Shown here: one piece after another, positions 25,962 to 35,393 of the stretch | How the letters are laid out: every line of letters begins with the position of its first letter | Numbering within the stretch: position 1 is the first letter of the stretch | Assembly: GCA_903847955.1 (NCBI GenBank) | Contig: CAINFA010000214.1 | Location: 1 to 41,778 of the forward strand | Direction: 5' to 3' | From: an uncultured Actinomycetes bacterium | GTDB taxonomy: Bacteria; Actinomycetota; Acidimicrobiia; Acidimicrobiales; RAAP-2 | Length of the DNA stretch: 41,778 bases | Notes under the pieces: model-generated | The model's input: only the letters and a program-made list of their open reading frames with translations | Told to the model about the DNA's origin: nothing | The model's database searches: none | Position numbers and translations under genes: made by a program

Positions 25962-28900
25962 ATGCACAACGTTCCGACCAAGGTCAGGTCGCACCGGTCC
26001 GCCATCGCTGCGCTCACCATGAGCACCATCGCCGCCACGGTGACGGTTGGAGCACCAGGAATTGCGGGAGCCGCAGGTGTCAGGCCGGGCGCACCCCAGC
26101 ACGTGCGCGCCACGGTAACCCCCACCACCGCTACCGTGTCGTGGACGGCACCGGCCTCGAGCGGTTCGAAGCCCATCAGCAGCTACACCGTCACCGCGGT
26201 TCCCGGCAACGAGTCGTGCCAAACCTCCACCACCTCGTGCACCGTCGATGGCCTCGTGGCAGGAACCCGCTACATCCTCACCGTGGTTGCCACCAGTGCA
26301 GTGGGGACGAGCGCAACCTCGGCTCCCCTGAGCTGCACCCCGGGCACCACGGTCAACGGCGTCGTGCTCTACCCAGGCGCGAACCTGTCGGGCGCGAACC
26401 TGGCCGGCGCTGCGCTGACGGGGTTGAACCTGACCGGGGCCAACCTGACTGGTGCCGACCTCACCGGAGCCGACCTCGAGGGCGCCAGCTTGGCCAAGAC
26501 CAAGCTCACGGGAGCCAGCCTCGACGGAGCCAACCTGACCGGGGTGTCCTCGGGCAAGATTCTCGGAGCACCATCGAGTCTGCCCACGTCGTTCCACCTC
26601 GATGGTGGATACCTCATTGGGCCCAAGGCAGCACTCGAAGGTGCCGCCTTGGCAGGGCTCGACTTGGCGAGCACCAACCTGACCGGTACCGACCTCACCG
26701 GTGCCAACCTCACCGGCACGAACCTCCAAGGCGCTCGGCTCTCGGGCACCATCCTCTCGGGCGCCAACCTGACCGGAGCGGCTCTCGCACGCGTTGTTTC
26801 ATCGGGAATCGTCGGCGTCCCCTCGAGCCTGCCCGCGCAGTGGCTGCTGGTCGGTGGAGTCCTCGTCGGACCAGGCGCCAACCTCCAAGGTGTCAACCTC
26901 GCCGGGGCCGACCTGTCCAACCTCAACTTGACCTACGCCGACCTGCGCAATGCCAACCTCGAAGGTGCGGTCCTCATCAGGGTGAACCTGACCAGAGCAG
27001 ATCTCGAGGGTGCGGACCTCACCGGGGTGAGCTCGGGCGGCGACCTCGGCACGCCGAGCATGCTCCCGGCCTCCTTCGAGGTGGTTGGCGGCTACCTGCT
27101 TGGCCCTGGGGTGAACCTCAGCAACGCGAACCTCAGCGGGCTCGCCTTGACCGGTGCCGACCTCCAAGGCGCCAACATGGCCGGTGCCGCGCTCAGCGGC
27201 ACGGCACTGGCGGGGGTCAACCTCTCGGGCGTTCGCTCGGGGCAGATCACGACGACCCCGGCCTCGCTCCCCTCCCCATGGAGCCTCGTCGACGGCTACC
27301 TGCTTGGCCCAGGGGCCAACATCTCGGGCGCCAACCTGGCGGGCGCGAACCTGACCGGCGTCAGCTCAGGAAGCCTCGTGGGCACCCCGGCCTCACTGCC
27401 GATCGGCTACAGCGTGGTCGCTGGCTACCTCGTGGGACCCGGAGCCAACCTGGCGGGAGCTGCTCTGTCGCAAGCGAACCTGACTGGCGCGAACTTGACC
27501 GGCGCCAACGTGGCCGGAGCGGTCCTCGCTGGTGCCACCTTGACCGGTGCCAGCTCTGGGGGGATCACCGGCACGCCCGCCAGCCTCCCTGCGGGCTGGA
27601 GCCTGCTCGGTGGGTACCTCGTGGGTCCTGGTGCCAACCTGTCGGGCGCGAACCTGACCGGGCTGAACCTCGGCACCGCGAACCTGACGGGAGCCAGCCT
27701 GAACGGCGCCCAGCTCGGCGGAGCCAACTTCGGTAGCGCAACCCTCATCGGGGTGACCTCGGGGTCAGTGACCGGGGCCCCAACGGCGCTGCCAGCGAAC
27801 TGGAGCATCACCGACGGGTACCTCGTTGGACCCGGCGCCAACCTCACTGGGGCGAACCTGACCGGCGCAGACCTGGCAGGGGCCAACCTCGCCCAGGTGA
27901 CCTCGGGAGGGATCACCGGCAGTCCTGCGACACTCCCGGCCGGCTGGACGTTGCTCGGCGGCTACCTCGTCGGCCCCGGTGCCAACCTGTCGGGCGCCTC
28001 GCTCGTTGGCGCCAACTTCGACGGGCTCGACCTCACGGGAGCCAACCTCACGGGAGCCAACCTCGCCCGCAGCAGCTTCGAGGCCACGACGTTGACCGGC
28101 GCTAGCTTCACGGGGGCCACCTTGACCGGGGTGAGTTCAGGTTCGATCTCAGGCACCCCGGGCGCCGAGGCCGCCGGCTTCGCCGTGGTCAACGGGTACT
28201 TGGTTGGACCCGGTGCAGCACTGAGCAATGCCACCTTGGTCGGCGCCTCCCTCAGCGGCATCAACCTCACCGGCGCATCGCTGTTCAAGGCCAACTTGAC
28301 CGGGGCCAACTTGGCAGGCACCACCTTGACCGGCGCCACGCTGGCGGGTGCCACCTCGGGGTCCATCACCGGCACGCCCGCAGCACTGCCGGCGAACTAC
28401 CAGCTCGATGCCGGCTACCTCGTTGGACCCGGCGCCAACCTCACCGGGGCGCAGCTCACAGGCGCCAACCTCACTGGGGCTGACTTCCAAGGCTCGAGTA
28501 TCAACGGAGCGCAGTTCGCCGGAGCAACCTTGACTGGGGTCACGAGCGGCCTCGTGAGCGGAACGCCAGCCAACCTCCCCGCTTCGTGGAGTCTCATCGG
28601 CGGGTACCTCCTTGGCCCCGGCGCGGCGTTGCATCGAGCCAACCTCTCCTACATCAACCTCACGGGCCTCAACCTCTCAGGTGCAGATCTCAGCAACGCG
28701 GACCTCTCCTCCAGCACCCTCACCGGAACCAGGCTCGATGGCGCCAACCTGGCAGGCGTCACCAGCGTCGGCATAACCGGGATCCCCACCTCACTCCCGA
28801 ACAACTTCGAGGTGACCGCGGGGTACCTCGTTGGGCCTGGGGTGAACCTGAGCGGGGCAGCCTTGGGAGGCGCCAACTTAACCGGCGCGGACCTCGCAGG

Positions 28901-30209
28901 GGCAGTGCTCACGGGGGCGAGCCTGGCAGGGACCGTCTTGTCGGGGGCGTCGCTCAGCGGAACCCGAAGCGGCGGCGTCACAGGCACCCCGGCGTCGCTA
29001 CCGACCAACTTCATCCTCGCTGCTGGGTACCTCGTCGGGCCGAGCGCCAACCTCATTGGCGCAGCCTTGGGAGGCGCCAACTTGACCGGCGCGAACATCA
29101 GCTCGGCACAGGTGTCTGGGGCGGTCTTCGCGGGAGCAACGGTGACCGGACTTCGATCTGGACACCTCAACGGCACCCCGACCTCCCTCCCGACCTCCTG
29201 CAAGTTGTCGAGTGGGTTCCTGCTGTGCCCCGGGGTGGACCTCTCGAACTCCACCTTGACCGGGGTGCAGCTCAGCGGGGCCAACCTGGCGGGCGCAAAC
29301 TTCACCGGTGCCACCATCACCGGAGCCTCGCTCGCTGGAACCGCGCTCGCAGGAGCGAACCTCACCAACATCACCTCTGGCGGGCTCAGCGGCACCCCCT
29401 CCTCACTGCCCACCAACTTCACCTTGGGAGGCGGCTACCTCCTCGGACCCGCCGTCAAACTCGCCGGTGCCCGGCTGACGGGATCGGTGCTCATCGGGGC
29501 CAACCTGACGGGGGCGAACCTCAAGGGAGCGAACCTCGCCGGTGCCTCCCTCCAGAAGGTGGTCTTGACCGGTTCGTTGCTCACTGGGGTCACCTCGGGA
29601 GGGATCACCGGTGTACCTGCGGCGCTCCCCGCCGGCTTCCAGCTCACCGGTGGCTACCTCATTGGCCCCGAGGTGGACCTCTCGGGTGCCAACCTGACGG
29701 GATTGAACCTCACCGGGGCGAACCTTCGAGGGGCGATCCTCACCGGGGCGAACCTCGCCAAGGTCACCTTGACCGGTGCCACCTTGACCCAGGTGACCTC
29801 AGGGGGTGTCTCGGGGAACGTCGGCTCCCTGCCGACCAGCTGGTTGCTCGTTGGCGGCTACCTCGTGGGCCCCGGTGCGAACCTCACCGGTGCGAACGTG
29901 ACAGGGCTGAACCTGGCCAGCGCCGACGTGCATGGGGTCAGCTCCGGCGGTCTCGTTGGCACCCCGGCCAGCCTTCCCACCGGCACCACCATTGTCAACG
30001 GCTACTTCGTCGGCATCGATGCCTACCTCGTCAACGCGGTGCTCGTGGGTGCGAACCTTCGAGGCCTGAACCTGACGGGGGCGAACCTCACCGGGGCCGA
30101 CCTCACCGGGGCGACGGTGACGGGGGTGACCTGGACCGGTGCCACCTGTCCCGATGGCACCACAGCTGCAGTCGATGGCGGCACCTGCGCCAACAACCTC
30201 AGCCACTGA
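25962..30209 (+). CDS. Large secreted pentapeptide-repeat protein with N-terminal fibronectin III domain (~1415 aa)
   Basis: Signal-like N-terminus; FN3 (PGAPQHVRATVTPTTATVSWTAPASSGSKPISSYTVTAVPG); long A(N/D)LxGANL arrays interrupted by 18 SG-x-TGTPxSLPxxWxLxGGYLVGP inserts. Confidence 0.93.
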   Translation: MHNVPTKVRSHRSAIAALTMSTIAATVTVGAPGIAGAAGVRPGAPQHVRATVTPTTATVSWTAPASSGSKPISSYTVTAVPGNESCQTSTTSCTVDGLVAGTRYILTVVATSAVGTSATSAPLSCTPGTTVNGVVLYPGANLSGANLAGAALTGLNLTGANLTGADLTGADLEGASLAKTKLTGASLDGANLTGVSSGKILGAPSSLPTSFHLDGGYLIGPKAALEGAALAGLDLASTNLTGTDLTGANLTGTNLQGARLSGTILSGANLTGAALARVVSSGIVGVPSSLPAQWLLVGGVLVGPGANLQGVNLAGADLSNLNLTYADLRNANLEGAVLIRVNLTRADLEGADLTGVSSGGDLGTPSMLPASFEVVGGYLLGPGVNLSNANLSGLALTGADLQGANMAGAALSGTALAGVNLSGVRSGQITTTPASLPSPWSLVDGYLLGPGANISGANLAGANLTGVSSGSLVGTPASLPIGYSVVAGYLVGPGANLAGAALSQANLTGANLTGANVAGAVLAGATLTGASSGGITGTPASLPAGWSLLGGYLVGPGANLSGANLTGLNLGTANLTGASLNGAQLGGANFGSATLIGVTSGSVTGAPTALPANWSITDGYLVGPGANLTGANLTGADLAGANLAQVTSGGITGSPATLPAGWTLLGGYLVGPGANLSGASLVGANFDGLDLTGANLTGANLARSSFEATTLTGASFTGATLTGVSSGSISGTPGAEAAGFAVVNGYLVGPGAALSNATLVGASLSGINLTGASLFKANLTGANLAGTTLTGATLAGATSGSITGTPAALPANYQLDAGYLVGPGANLTGAQLTGANLTGADFQGSSINGAQFAGATLTGVTSGLVSGTPANLPASWSLIGGYLLGPGAALHRANLSYINLTGLNLSGADLSNADLSSSTLTGTRLDGANLAGVTSVGITGIPTSLPNNFEVTAGYLVGPGVNLSGAALGGANLTGADLAGAVLTGASLAGTVLSGASLSGTRSGGVTGTPASLPTNFILAAGYLVGPSANLIGAALGGANLTGANISSAQVSGAVFAGATVTGLRSGHLNGTPTSLPTSCKLSSGFLLCPGVDLSNSTLTGVQLSGANLAGANFTGATITGASLAGTALAGANLTNITSGGLSGTPSSLPTNFTLGGGYLLGPAVKLAGARLTGSVLIGANLTGANLKGANLAGASLQKVVLTGSLLTGVTSGGITGVPAALPAGFQLTGGYLIGPEVDLSGANLTGLNLTGANLRGAILTGANLAKVTLTGATLTQVTSGGVSGNVGSLPTSWLLVGGYLVGPGANLTGANVTGLNLASADVHGVSSGGLVGTPASLPTGTTIVNGYFVGIDAYLVNAVLVGANLRGLNLTGANLTGADLTGATVTGVTWTGATCPDGTTAAVDGGTCANNLSH
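26370..30140 (+). repeat. Higher-order protein-coding repeat: pentapeptide blocks plus ~26-aa insert, 18 insert copies
   Basis: Insert copies counted by eye, first SSGKILGAPSSLPTSFHLDGGYLIGP and last SSGGLVGTPASLPTGTTIVNGYFVGI. Confidence 0.9.
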
Positions 30210-30216
30210 GCTCGAC

Positions 30217-31326
30217 TCAGCCCGGCCGCGTCGTCGTGGTGGTGGTGGAAGTGGTGGACGTGGTCGTCGTGGTCGGAGGGCGCTCAATGAAACTTCCGCC
30301 AGAGATGGTCCATCCCGTCGGCAGTACCCGCGGGGTGCCGAGGAGACCAGAGGAGTGCGTGTCGGTCAGATCGGCCCCGGCGAAGCTGGTGCCGCTGACG
30401 ATGTCGTTGGTGAAGGTTGCTCCACTGCAGCTGGCCTCATCGAGGTTCGCGCCTGAGAGGTCGACGTCCACCACGTGCGATCCGGTGAAGATCGCACCCA
30501 CGAGGTAGCTGCCGGCGAGGTCGACCCCTGCGAGGTTGACCCGCTCGAGGTGGGCGTCGCCGAGCACCGCAGAGGGGCCCAGCAGGTAGCCCGAGATGAG
30601 GTGCCACGACGCCGGCACTCCCACCGGCACTCCCTTCAAACCTCCCGAGATGATGCCCTTCAAGGTGGTCCCGGTCAGGTTGGTGCCCGCCAAGAGGTCG
30701 TTGGCCATGCTGGCGCCAGCGAGGTCGGCACCGGTCAGGTTGGCGCCAGCGAGGTTGTGGTTCCACAGCAGGACCCGGGCCAGGTTGGCGTGGGTCAGGT
30801 CCACCTTCGGGCCTACGAGGTAGCCACGGACCAACCCAACCAATCGGGGCTCGCTCGCAGGGAGGCCTCGAAGCCCCCCGGTGCGGATTCCCGGCACGCT
30901 GGCTCCGAGGAGGTGGGCGCCAGCGATGTTGGCACCGGTCAAGGTGGCGTTGGCGAAGTTGGCACCACTCGCCGTTGCAGCTACGAGGGAGGCTCCTCGC
31001 ACCATGGCACCGACCAACTGGGCTCCATCGAGGTTGGCCCGGTCGAGGTTGGCACCCGCTAACCGGGCGCGGTCGAGGTTGGCACCCTCGAGGTTGGTTC
31101 GGGCCATGTTCGCACCAACCAGGTTGGCGCCGGCCAGGTTCCGATGCGCGAGGTTGCACCCTGCCAAGTTCGCTCTCGGACCGACGAGGCAGCGGGGCCC
31201 GTGGTGGGTCACCGGAGCGTGGGTGGCGGCCGGGTGCCCGGTCGCAGCGCCGGCCAGGGCAGGAGCGTTGAGCACGGCCAGAGCCATCGCACCGGCTAGG
31301 ACTGCCTTGGACCTCGCTCGCACCAT
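30217..31326 (-). CDS. Secreted pentapeptide-repeat protein with Thr-rich C-terminus
   Basis: Signal-like MVRARSKAVLAGAMALAVLNAPALAGAA; NLAGANLVGANMARTNLEGANLDRARLAGANL; inserts ISGGLKGVPVGVPASWHLISGYLLGP; tail TTTTTSTTSTTTTTTRPG. Confidence 0.9.
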   Translation of the reverse strand: MVRARSKAVLAGAMALAVLNAPALAGAATGHPAATHAPVTHHGPRCLVGPRANLAGCNLAHRNLAGANLVGANMARTNLEGANLDRARLAGANLDRANLDGAQLVGAMVRGASLVAATASGANFANATLTGANIAGAHLLGASVPGIRTGGLRGLPASEPRLVGLVRGYLVGPKVDLTHANLARVLLWNHNLAGANLTGADLAGASMANDLLAGTNLTGTTLKGIISGGLKGVPVGVPASWHLISGYLLGPSAVLGDAHLERVNLAGVDLAGSYLVGAIFTGSHVVDVDLSGANLDEASCSGATFTNDIVSGTSFAGADLTDTHSSGLLGTPRVLPTGWTISGGSFIERPPTTTTTSTTSTTTTTTRPG

Positions 31327-31408
31327 TGCCTCCCTCTGGCGTCTCACCCTAGGAGCGGCTCGGCCGCTGGACCACGCGCCGGCTGAGGTTCGCTCAGCCA
31401 ACCACGGC

Positions 31409-31870
31409 TCAGAGCTGGTCCTTGACCTCGTCCATGAGCGAGAACATCTTGATGACGTCCCGATCGCGGTCGTAGGTCACGAGTTGGGCAGCCTCCTCGA
31501 CGGTGACCCAACGCAACTCCGCCACCTCTTCGTTGGCGACGAACTCGCCAGAGTCCACCTGCATGAGCCAGTAAGCCACCACCTTGGGGCGGTCCTTGCG
31601 GTCGATGTAGGTGATGAAGCCGACGTAGCTCCCCCGGTGGCAGTGAAAGCCTGTCTCCTCGAAGACTTCACGCTCAGAGGCCTCCTCGAAGCTCTCACCG
31701 GGCTCGAGCTTGCCCTTGGGGAAGGACCAGTCCTCACGGTGGGGTCGGTAGCAGACGGCGAGCTCGACTCGCCCAGCTGGACCGATCCGCCAGATCAGCC
31801 CGCCGGCTGCCCAGATCGAGATCCCATCCGCCAGGCAAGGATCGAAGGTGACGTGCTGGGTCGAGGCCAT
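31409..31870 (-). CDS. NUDIX hydrolase
   Basis: Nudix box GKLEPGESFEEASEREVFEETGF fits GX5EX7REUXEEXGU; start set to ATG 31870. Confidence 0.92.
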   Translation of the reverse strand: MASTQHVTFDPCLADGISIWAAGGLIWRIGPAGRVELAVCYRPHREDWSFPKGKLEPGESFEEASEREVFEETGFHCHRGSYVGFITYIDRKDRPKVVAYWLMQVDSGEFVANEEVAELRWVTVEEAAQLVTYDRDRDVIKMFSLMDEVKDQL

Positions 31871-32105
31871 GTGCCACAAGGTACCGAGCACCGCACCAGG
31901 GGTGGCGGACTCTCTTCCTGGCCCGAAGATCATCAGCGTTTCCCACCTGCTCGACGTGGGCACTCGGGTGCTCGACGCAGCGAGCAACGGGATCCTGTCA
32001 CCTGTTGCACCCCACCGGTCATGCTCACCAGATCCTCGCGGTCGACTCAGCAAGCAACCTAGTAGCCCCACCGCAGCCGGCTGAACGGCTCCCTATGATC
32101 CACAG

Positions 32106-32891
32106 ATGCACCCCGGGAGCATCGCCACCACGTCGATCGGGGGATGGACCGGGGTGCTCGTCCTCGTGGCGGGGTTCGGCGCGGGGCTCTTCAACGGTGT
32201 CGCCGGTGGGGGCACCATGCTGACGTTCCCCACCTTGCTGGCCCTGGGAATCCCGGCGCTGACCGCCAACATGTCCTCCACCATCGGCATCGTGCCCGGC
32301 TACCTCACCTCGGTGGCGGGGTTCGGGCCGCACCTCAGCGCCCGCAAGGCAGAGCTCACGCGGCTCGCCTCGGCTGCACTCGGGGGTGGTGTACTCGGTT
32401 CAGCGCTGCTGCTGACGACGAGCGCGGCCACCTTCAAGGTGGTGGTGCCGTACCTCGTGGGAGCGGCCACCGTGCTGTTCGCCGTCCAGCCCCTGGTCGT
32501 GGCGCAGTTGGCCCGACGAGACCAGCACCGTGCCCGACCGGTGGCCATGTGGTGTGGCACCTTCGTGGCCTCCCTCTACGGCGGCTACTTCGGTGCCGGG
32601 ATGGGCATCGTGCTGCTCGTGGTCTTCGGGTTCACCTCCACGCTGTCGTTGCTCGAGAGCTCGGGGCTTCGGTCCGTGGTGTCAATTGCGGTGAACGCCC
32701 TGGCGGCGGGCATCTTCTTGCTGCACGGCTCGATCGATGCCGCGGCGGTGGCGTGGCTCCTCCCCGGCAGCCTGCTCGGCGGCTGGGTCGGCGCCAAGGT
32801 GGCCACTCGGCTCCCGGCTCGCTGGCTTCGAGTGGTGGTGGTGGTGGTCGGCATCACCACGGTGGCGCTCCTCTCGACGGGGACGACCTAA
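32106..32891 (+). CDS. TSUP (TauE/SafE) family sulfite/anion permease
   Basis: GFGAGLFNGVAGGGTMLTFPTLLALGIPALTANMSSTIGIVPGYLTSVAGF; GGYFGAGMGIVLLVVFGF. Confidence 0.9.
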   Translation: MHPGSIATTSIGGWTGVLVLVAGFGAGLFNGVAGGGTMLTFPTLLALGIPALTANMSSTIGIVPGYLTSVAGFGPHLSARKAELTRLASAALGGGVLGSALLLTTSAATFKVVVPYLVGAATVLFAVQPLVVAQLARRDQHRARPVAMWCGTFVASLYGGYFGAGMGIVLLVVFGFTSTLSLLESSGLRSVVSIAVNALAAGIFLLHGSIDAAAVAWLLPGSLLGGWVGAKVATRLPARWLRVVVVVVGITTVALLSTGTT

Positions 32892-32919
32892 AAGCCGACA
32901 CATTCGCTAAGGTTTGTGC

Positions 32920-33420
32920 ATGGCGAAGACCTTCAGCTTCCCGAACCCCGTTGATGAGCACGCCGCTCGTACCGTCGCCACCGGCGTGGTGGTCTTGGCC
33001 GTCCTCACGCTCGCGACGGGCTGGGCTGCGCTGTCCATCGTGCTGATGGCCGGCTTCTGGGCTCGGGTGCTGACGGGGCCCACCTTGTCCCCCCTCGGCC
33101 AGTTGGCAACCAAGGTGGTCGCCCCCCGGTTCGCCCAGCCCGTGCTGACCGCAGGTCCACCCAAGCGCTTCGCGCAGGGCATCGGCGCAGCGCTGTCGAG
33201 CGCGTGTGTGGTGGTGTGGCTCACGACCTCGTGGTCGGTGGCCCAGTGGGTGCTCGTGCCGCTCATCGTGGCGGCATCGCTCGAAGCATTCGCGGGCTTC
33301 TGCCTCGGCTGCTACGTCTTCTCCAAGCTGATGGTCCTTGGGGTTATCCCCGAATCGACCTGCCTCGAGTGCGCAGAGATCAGCCGCCGCCACCCCGAGC
33401 TCAAAGCAGCGCGCCCCTAG
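32920..33420 (+). CDS. DUF4395 domain membrane protein
   Basis: FPNPVDEHAARTVATGVVVLAVL; GPTLSPLGQLATKVVAPRF; PKRFAQGIGAALS; FCLGCYVF...CLEC. Confidence 0.82.
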   Translation: MAKTFSFPNPVDEHAARTVATGVVVLAVLTLATGWAALSIVLMAGFWARVLTGPTLSPLGQLATKVVAPRFAQPVLTAGPPKRFAQGIGAALSSACVVVWLTTSWSVAQWVLVPLIVAASLEAFAGFCLGCYVFSKLMVLGVIPESTCLECAEISRRHPELKAARP

Positions 33421-35231
33421 CGACCACCATCTTGGCGGGCGATCGCCGCGGCCAAGGCTGCTGCGTTGAGCCCTGGGGCGGGTCGCCGGGCCTCAGCCGC
33501 CGTGTTGGGCGTGAGGGGGGAGATGTAGCCGACGATGGAGTCGGTGCCGGTCACCGTCGTGGTCTCAGGGATGTAGCCCGAGTCCCAGACGTTCACCACT
33601 GAACCCTGAGCATCGACCGGACCTGCATTGCCTGCGATGACGTCGATCAGATTGCCCTTGACGCCGGCGATGAGGCCGACGTGGTCGCCGATTCCGCCCT
33701 TCATGACGCCCCAGACCACCGCATCGCCCACCTTGGGGTTGTTGGTCGCGCCCGGCTTGAAGGTGCCGTGCGCCTCGCCCCAGTTCACGAAGGAGAAGCT
33801 GTAGCCGGTGATCCCGGTGGTGTTGACCCCAGCCTTGGTCCACACCCACTGGGCGAAGTCCGAGCACCACTCCTCGGCCGCAGTTCCGGTCTTGCAGCCT
33901 GTCGTCGTGCCCCGTGCGAAGAACGCGGTGTAGGGGTTGCAGTTGCTGTTCAGCGGCGTCTCGACCACCTTGGCCCCGTTCTGATCCTGGCTGGCGGCCG
34001 TGAGCACGATGCGTGCCCCCAGCGCGATGGGGCCGGCGTCTTGGGCCACGATGACCTCGGCTCCCGCCGCGCTCGCCACGCTCGGCGCACCAGCCACCAA
34101 CTCCTCGGTGCTCGCCAGGTAACTGAGATCCACGCCCCGCCAGCCGCCAGGGCCCTTGGAGATCTCGTCGAGGTCGCCCGTGGTGCTCCGCGCTACGGCC
34201 TCAATGCCACTGGTGGTGGCGACGAGTACCGGTGGCGAGGCGACGACCGTGCTCCCAGGCAAGCCCAGCGCGCTCGGGGTGAGCACGAGCGACGACCAGG
34301 TTCCAAGTGGCCCCGTGGCGCTGAAGCTGAGGACGGCACCGGTCGTGCTCACCCCGAGCGCCCACAGGCCGCTCGAGGTGGCGAGCAACGACGGGGAGCC
34401 CGCCAGCGCGGTGCCGGCGGGAAGACCGAGGTGCTGCAGGGACCACCATGAGTACCCCGAGTCGTCATCGGTGTACAGCGCCGCTGCGCCGCCCTGCTCG
34501 GCCACCAAGACCGATTCGATCCCTCCCCCGTCGGGGAGCAGTTGGGCGCTGGGGGTGCCAACGATGGGCACTCCTCCGGCGATGGCGGTGAGGTCGTAGG
34601 CATCCCAGAGGTGCCCTCCCAGATCATCGGCTTCGAACTGGACGAGGTCACCGGTGCTCGCCCGGCAGAAGACTTGCAAGGCGCCCCCGGCGCCGAGCAG
34701 GAGGTCTGGAGTGGCAGTCACCATCACCATGCCGACCGCCGTGGTCAAGTCCGTCAAGGTGAAGACCGAAGGACTCACGGACGAAGAGGTCAACAACAGC
34801 AGGTGTCCGCTGGTGGTCACCACCGCTAGGTCGATGCCGCCTCCTGGGGTGATCAGGGGCCGGCCCACAGCGCTGAGGGTCGCAAGCCCGAGTGTGGCTG
34901 AGACGTTCGTGGCAGCGCTGCCGAGCGGGACTTGGGGGGTGGTGGTGGAGACCTCGAGCGCCCCAGAGGACGTCACGCCGGCGACGACGGTGAGCTGGGC
35001 GCTCTGGGCCACCACCGGGTCCGCACCGAGCTGGGGGAAGCGACCACTCACGTTGAGGTCGGTTGCAGTGGTGTTGAGCACTTGGCCGGGCTGGGAGAAG
35101 ACCTCGAGGTCGCCGTGGGTAGCGACCGGGCTCGATGGGACGACCGCCGAGGCCAAGGGCGCGACCGTCCAAGCCGAGGCGAATGCCACGGCCGCCACGA
35201 GCGCCGAGGTGGCGCGCCTCCAACGTGTCAC
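33417..35231 (-). CDS. Secreted protein: N-terminal beta-propeller-like repeats, C-terminal CHAP amidase/peptidase domain
   Basis: GTG start 35231 with signal peptide; AEEWCSDFAQWVWTKAG (Cys) and GIGDHVGLIAGVKGNLIDVIAGNAG (His) CHAP motifs; upstream GDLVQFEADDLGGHLWDAYDLT-type repeats. Confidence 0.82.
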   Translation of the reverse strand: MTRWRRATSALVAAVAFASAWTVAPLASAVVPSSPVATHGDLEVFSQPGQVLNTTATDLNVSGRFPQLGADPVVAQSAQLTVVAGVTSSGALEVSTTTPQVPLGSAATNVSATLGLATLSAVGRPLITPGGGIDLAVVTTSGHLLLLTSSSVSPSVFTLTDLTTAVGMVMVTATPDLLLGAGGALQVFCRASTGDLVQFEADDLGGHLWDAYDLTAIAGGVPIVGTPSAQLLPDGGGIESVLVAEQGGAAALYTDDDSGYSWWSLQHLGLPAGTALAGSPSLLATSSGLWALGVSTTGAVLSFSATGPLGTWSSLVLTPSALGLPGSTVVASPPVLVATTSGIEAVARSTTGDLDEISKGPGGWRGVDLSYLASTEELVAGAPSVASAAGAEVIVAQDAGPIALGARIVLTAASQDQNGAKVVETPLNSNCNPYTAFFARGTTTGCKTGTAAEEWCSDFAQWVWTKAGVNTTGITGYSFSFVNWGEAHGTFKPGATNNPKVGDAVVWGVMKGGIGDHVGLIAGVKGNLIDVIAGNAGPVDAQGSVVNVWDSGYIPETTTVTGTDSIVGYISPLTPNTAAEARRPAPGLNAAALAAAIARQDGGR

Positions 35232-35393
35232 GTGCGAGCCTCCCTCTTCTCCTGAGGTTCCGGCACCTGCCGGCGAAGCTCCGCCCACGAAAAGGCTACC
35301 AGTGCACCTCGTCGTGAGCACGGCCCCAGCACCTGAGCGAATCCCGAAGACCCCTCAGGGGCACGGCGTCCGCCAGCCCTAGCATGGGCACCG

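Noticed and set aside
25001-27736. 911-aa plus-strand ORF
   Set aside because: Antisense to the saccharopine-DH-like gene and then an alternate frame of the pentapeptide gene; no domain signal, low-complexity translation.
26369-29647. Minus-strand ORFs reading xLAPVRxAPV repeats (26369-26926, 27425-27916, 27962-28375, 28649-29422, 29435-29647)
   Set aside because: Antisense shadow of the pentapeptide array; periodicity is inherited from the sense repeat.
26370-30140. CRISPR-like or satellite repeat interpretation of the repetitive DNA
   Set aside because: Periodicity keeps one open reading frame with 15-bp (pentapeptide) units and no repeat-spacer structure.
30206-30220. CTGAG-CTCGA-CTCAG stem-loop between the convergent pentapeptide genes as a terminator
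   Set aside because: Only a 5-bp stem without a T-tract; weak support.
28586-30508. 640-aa ORF rich in R, H, Q and P
   Set aside because: Out-of-frame reading of the pentapeptide repeats.
35260-35273. ccggcacctgccgg inverted repeat between the CHAP and S53 genes as an operator
   Set aside because: Short GC-rich palindromes are expected by chance at this composition; no matching copy seen elsewhere.
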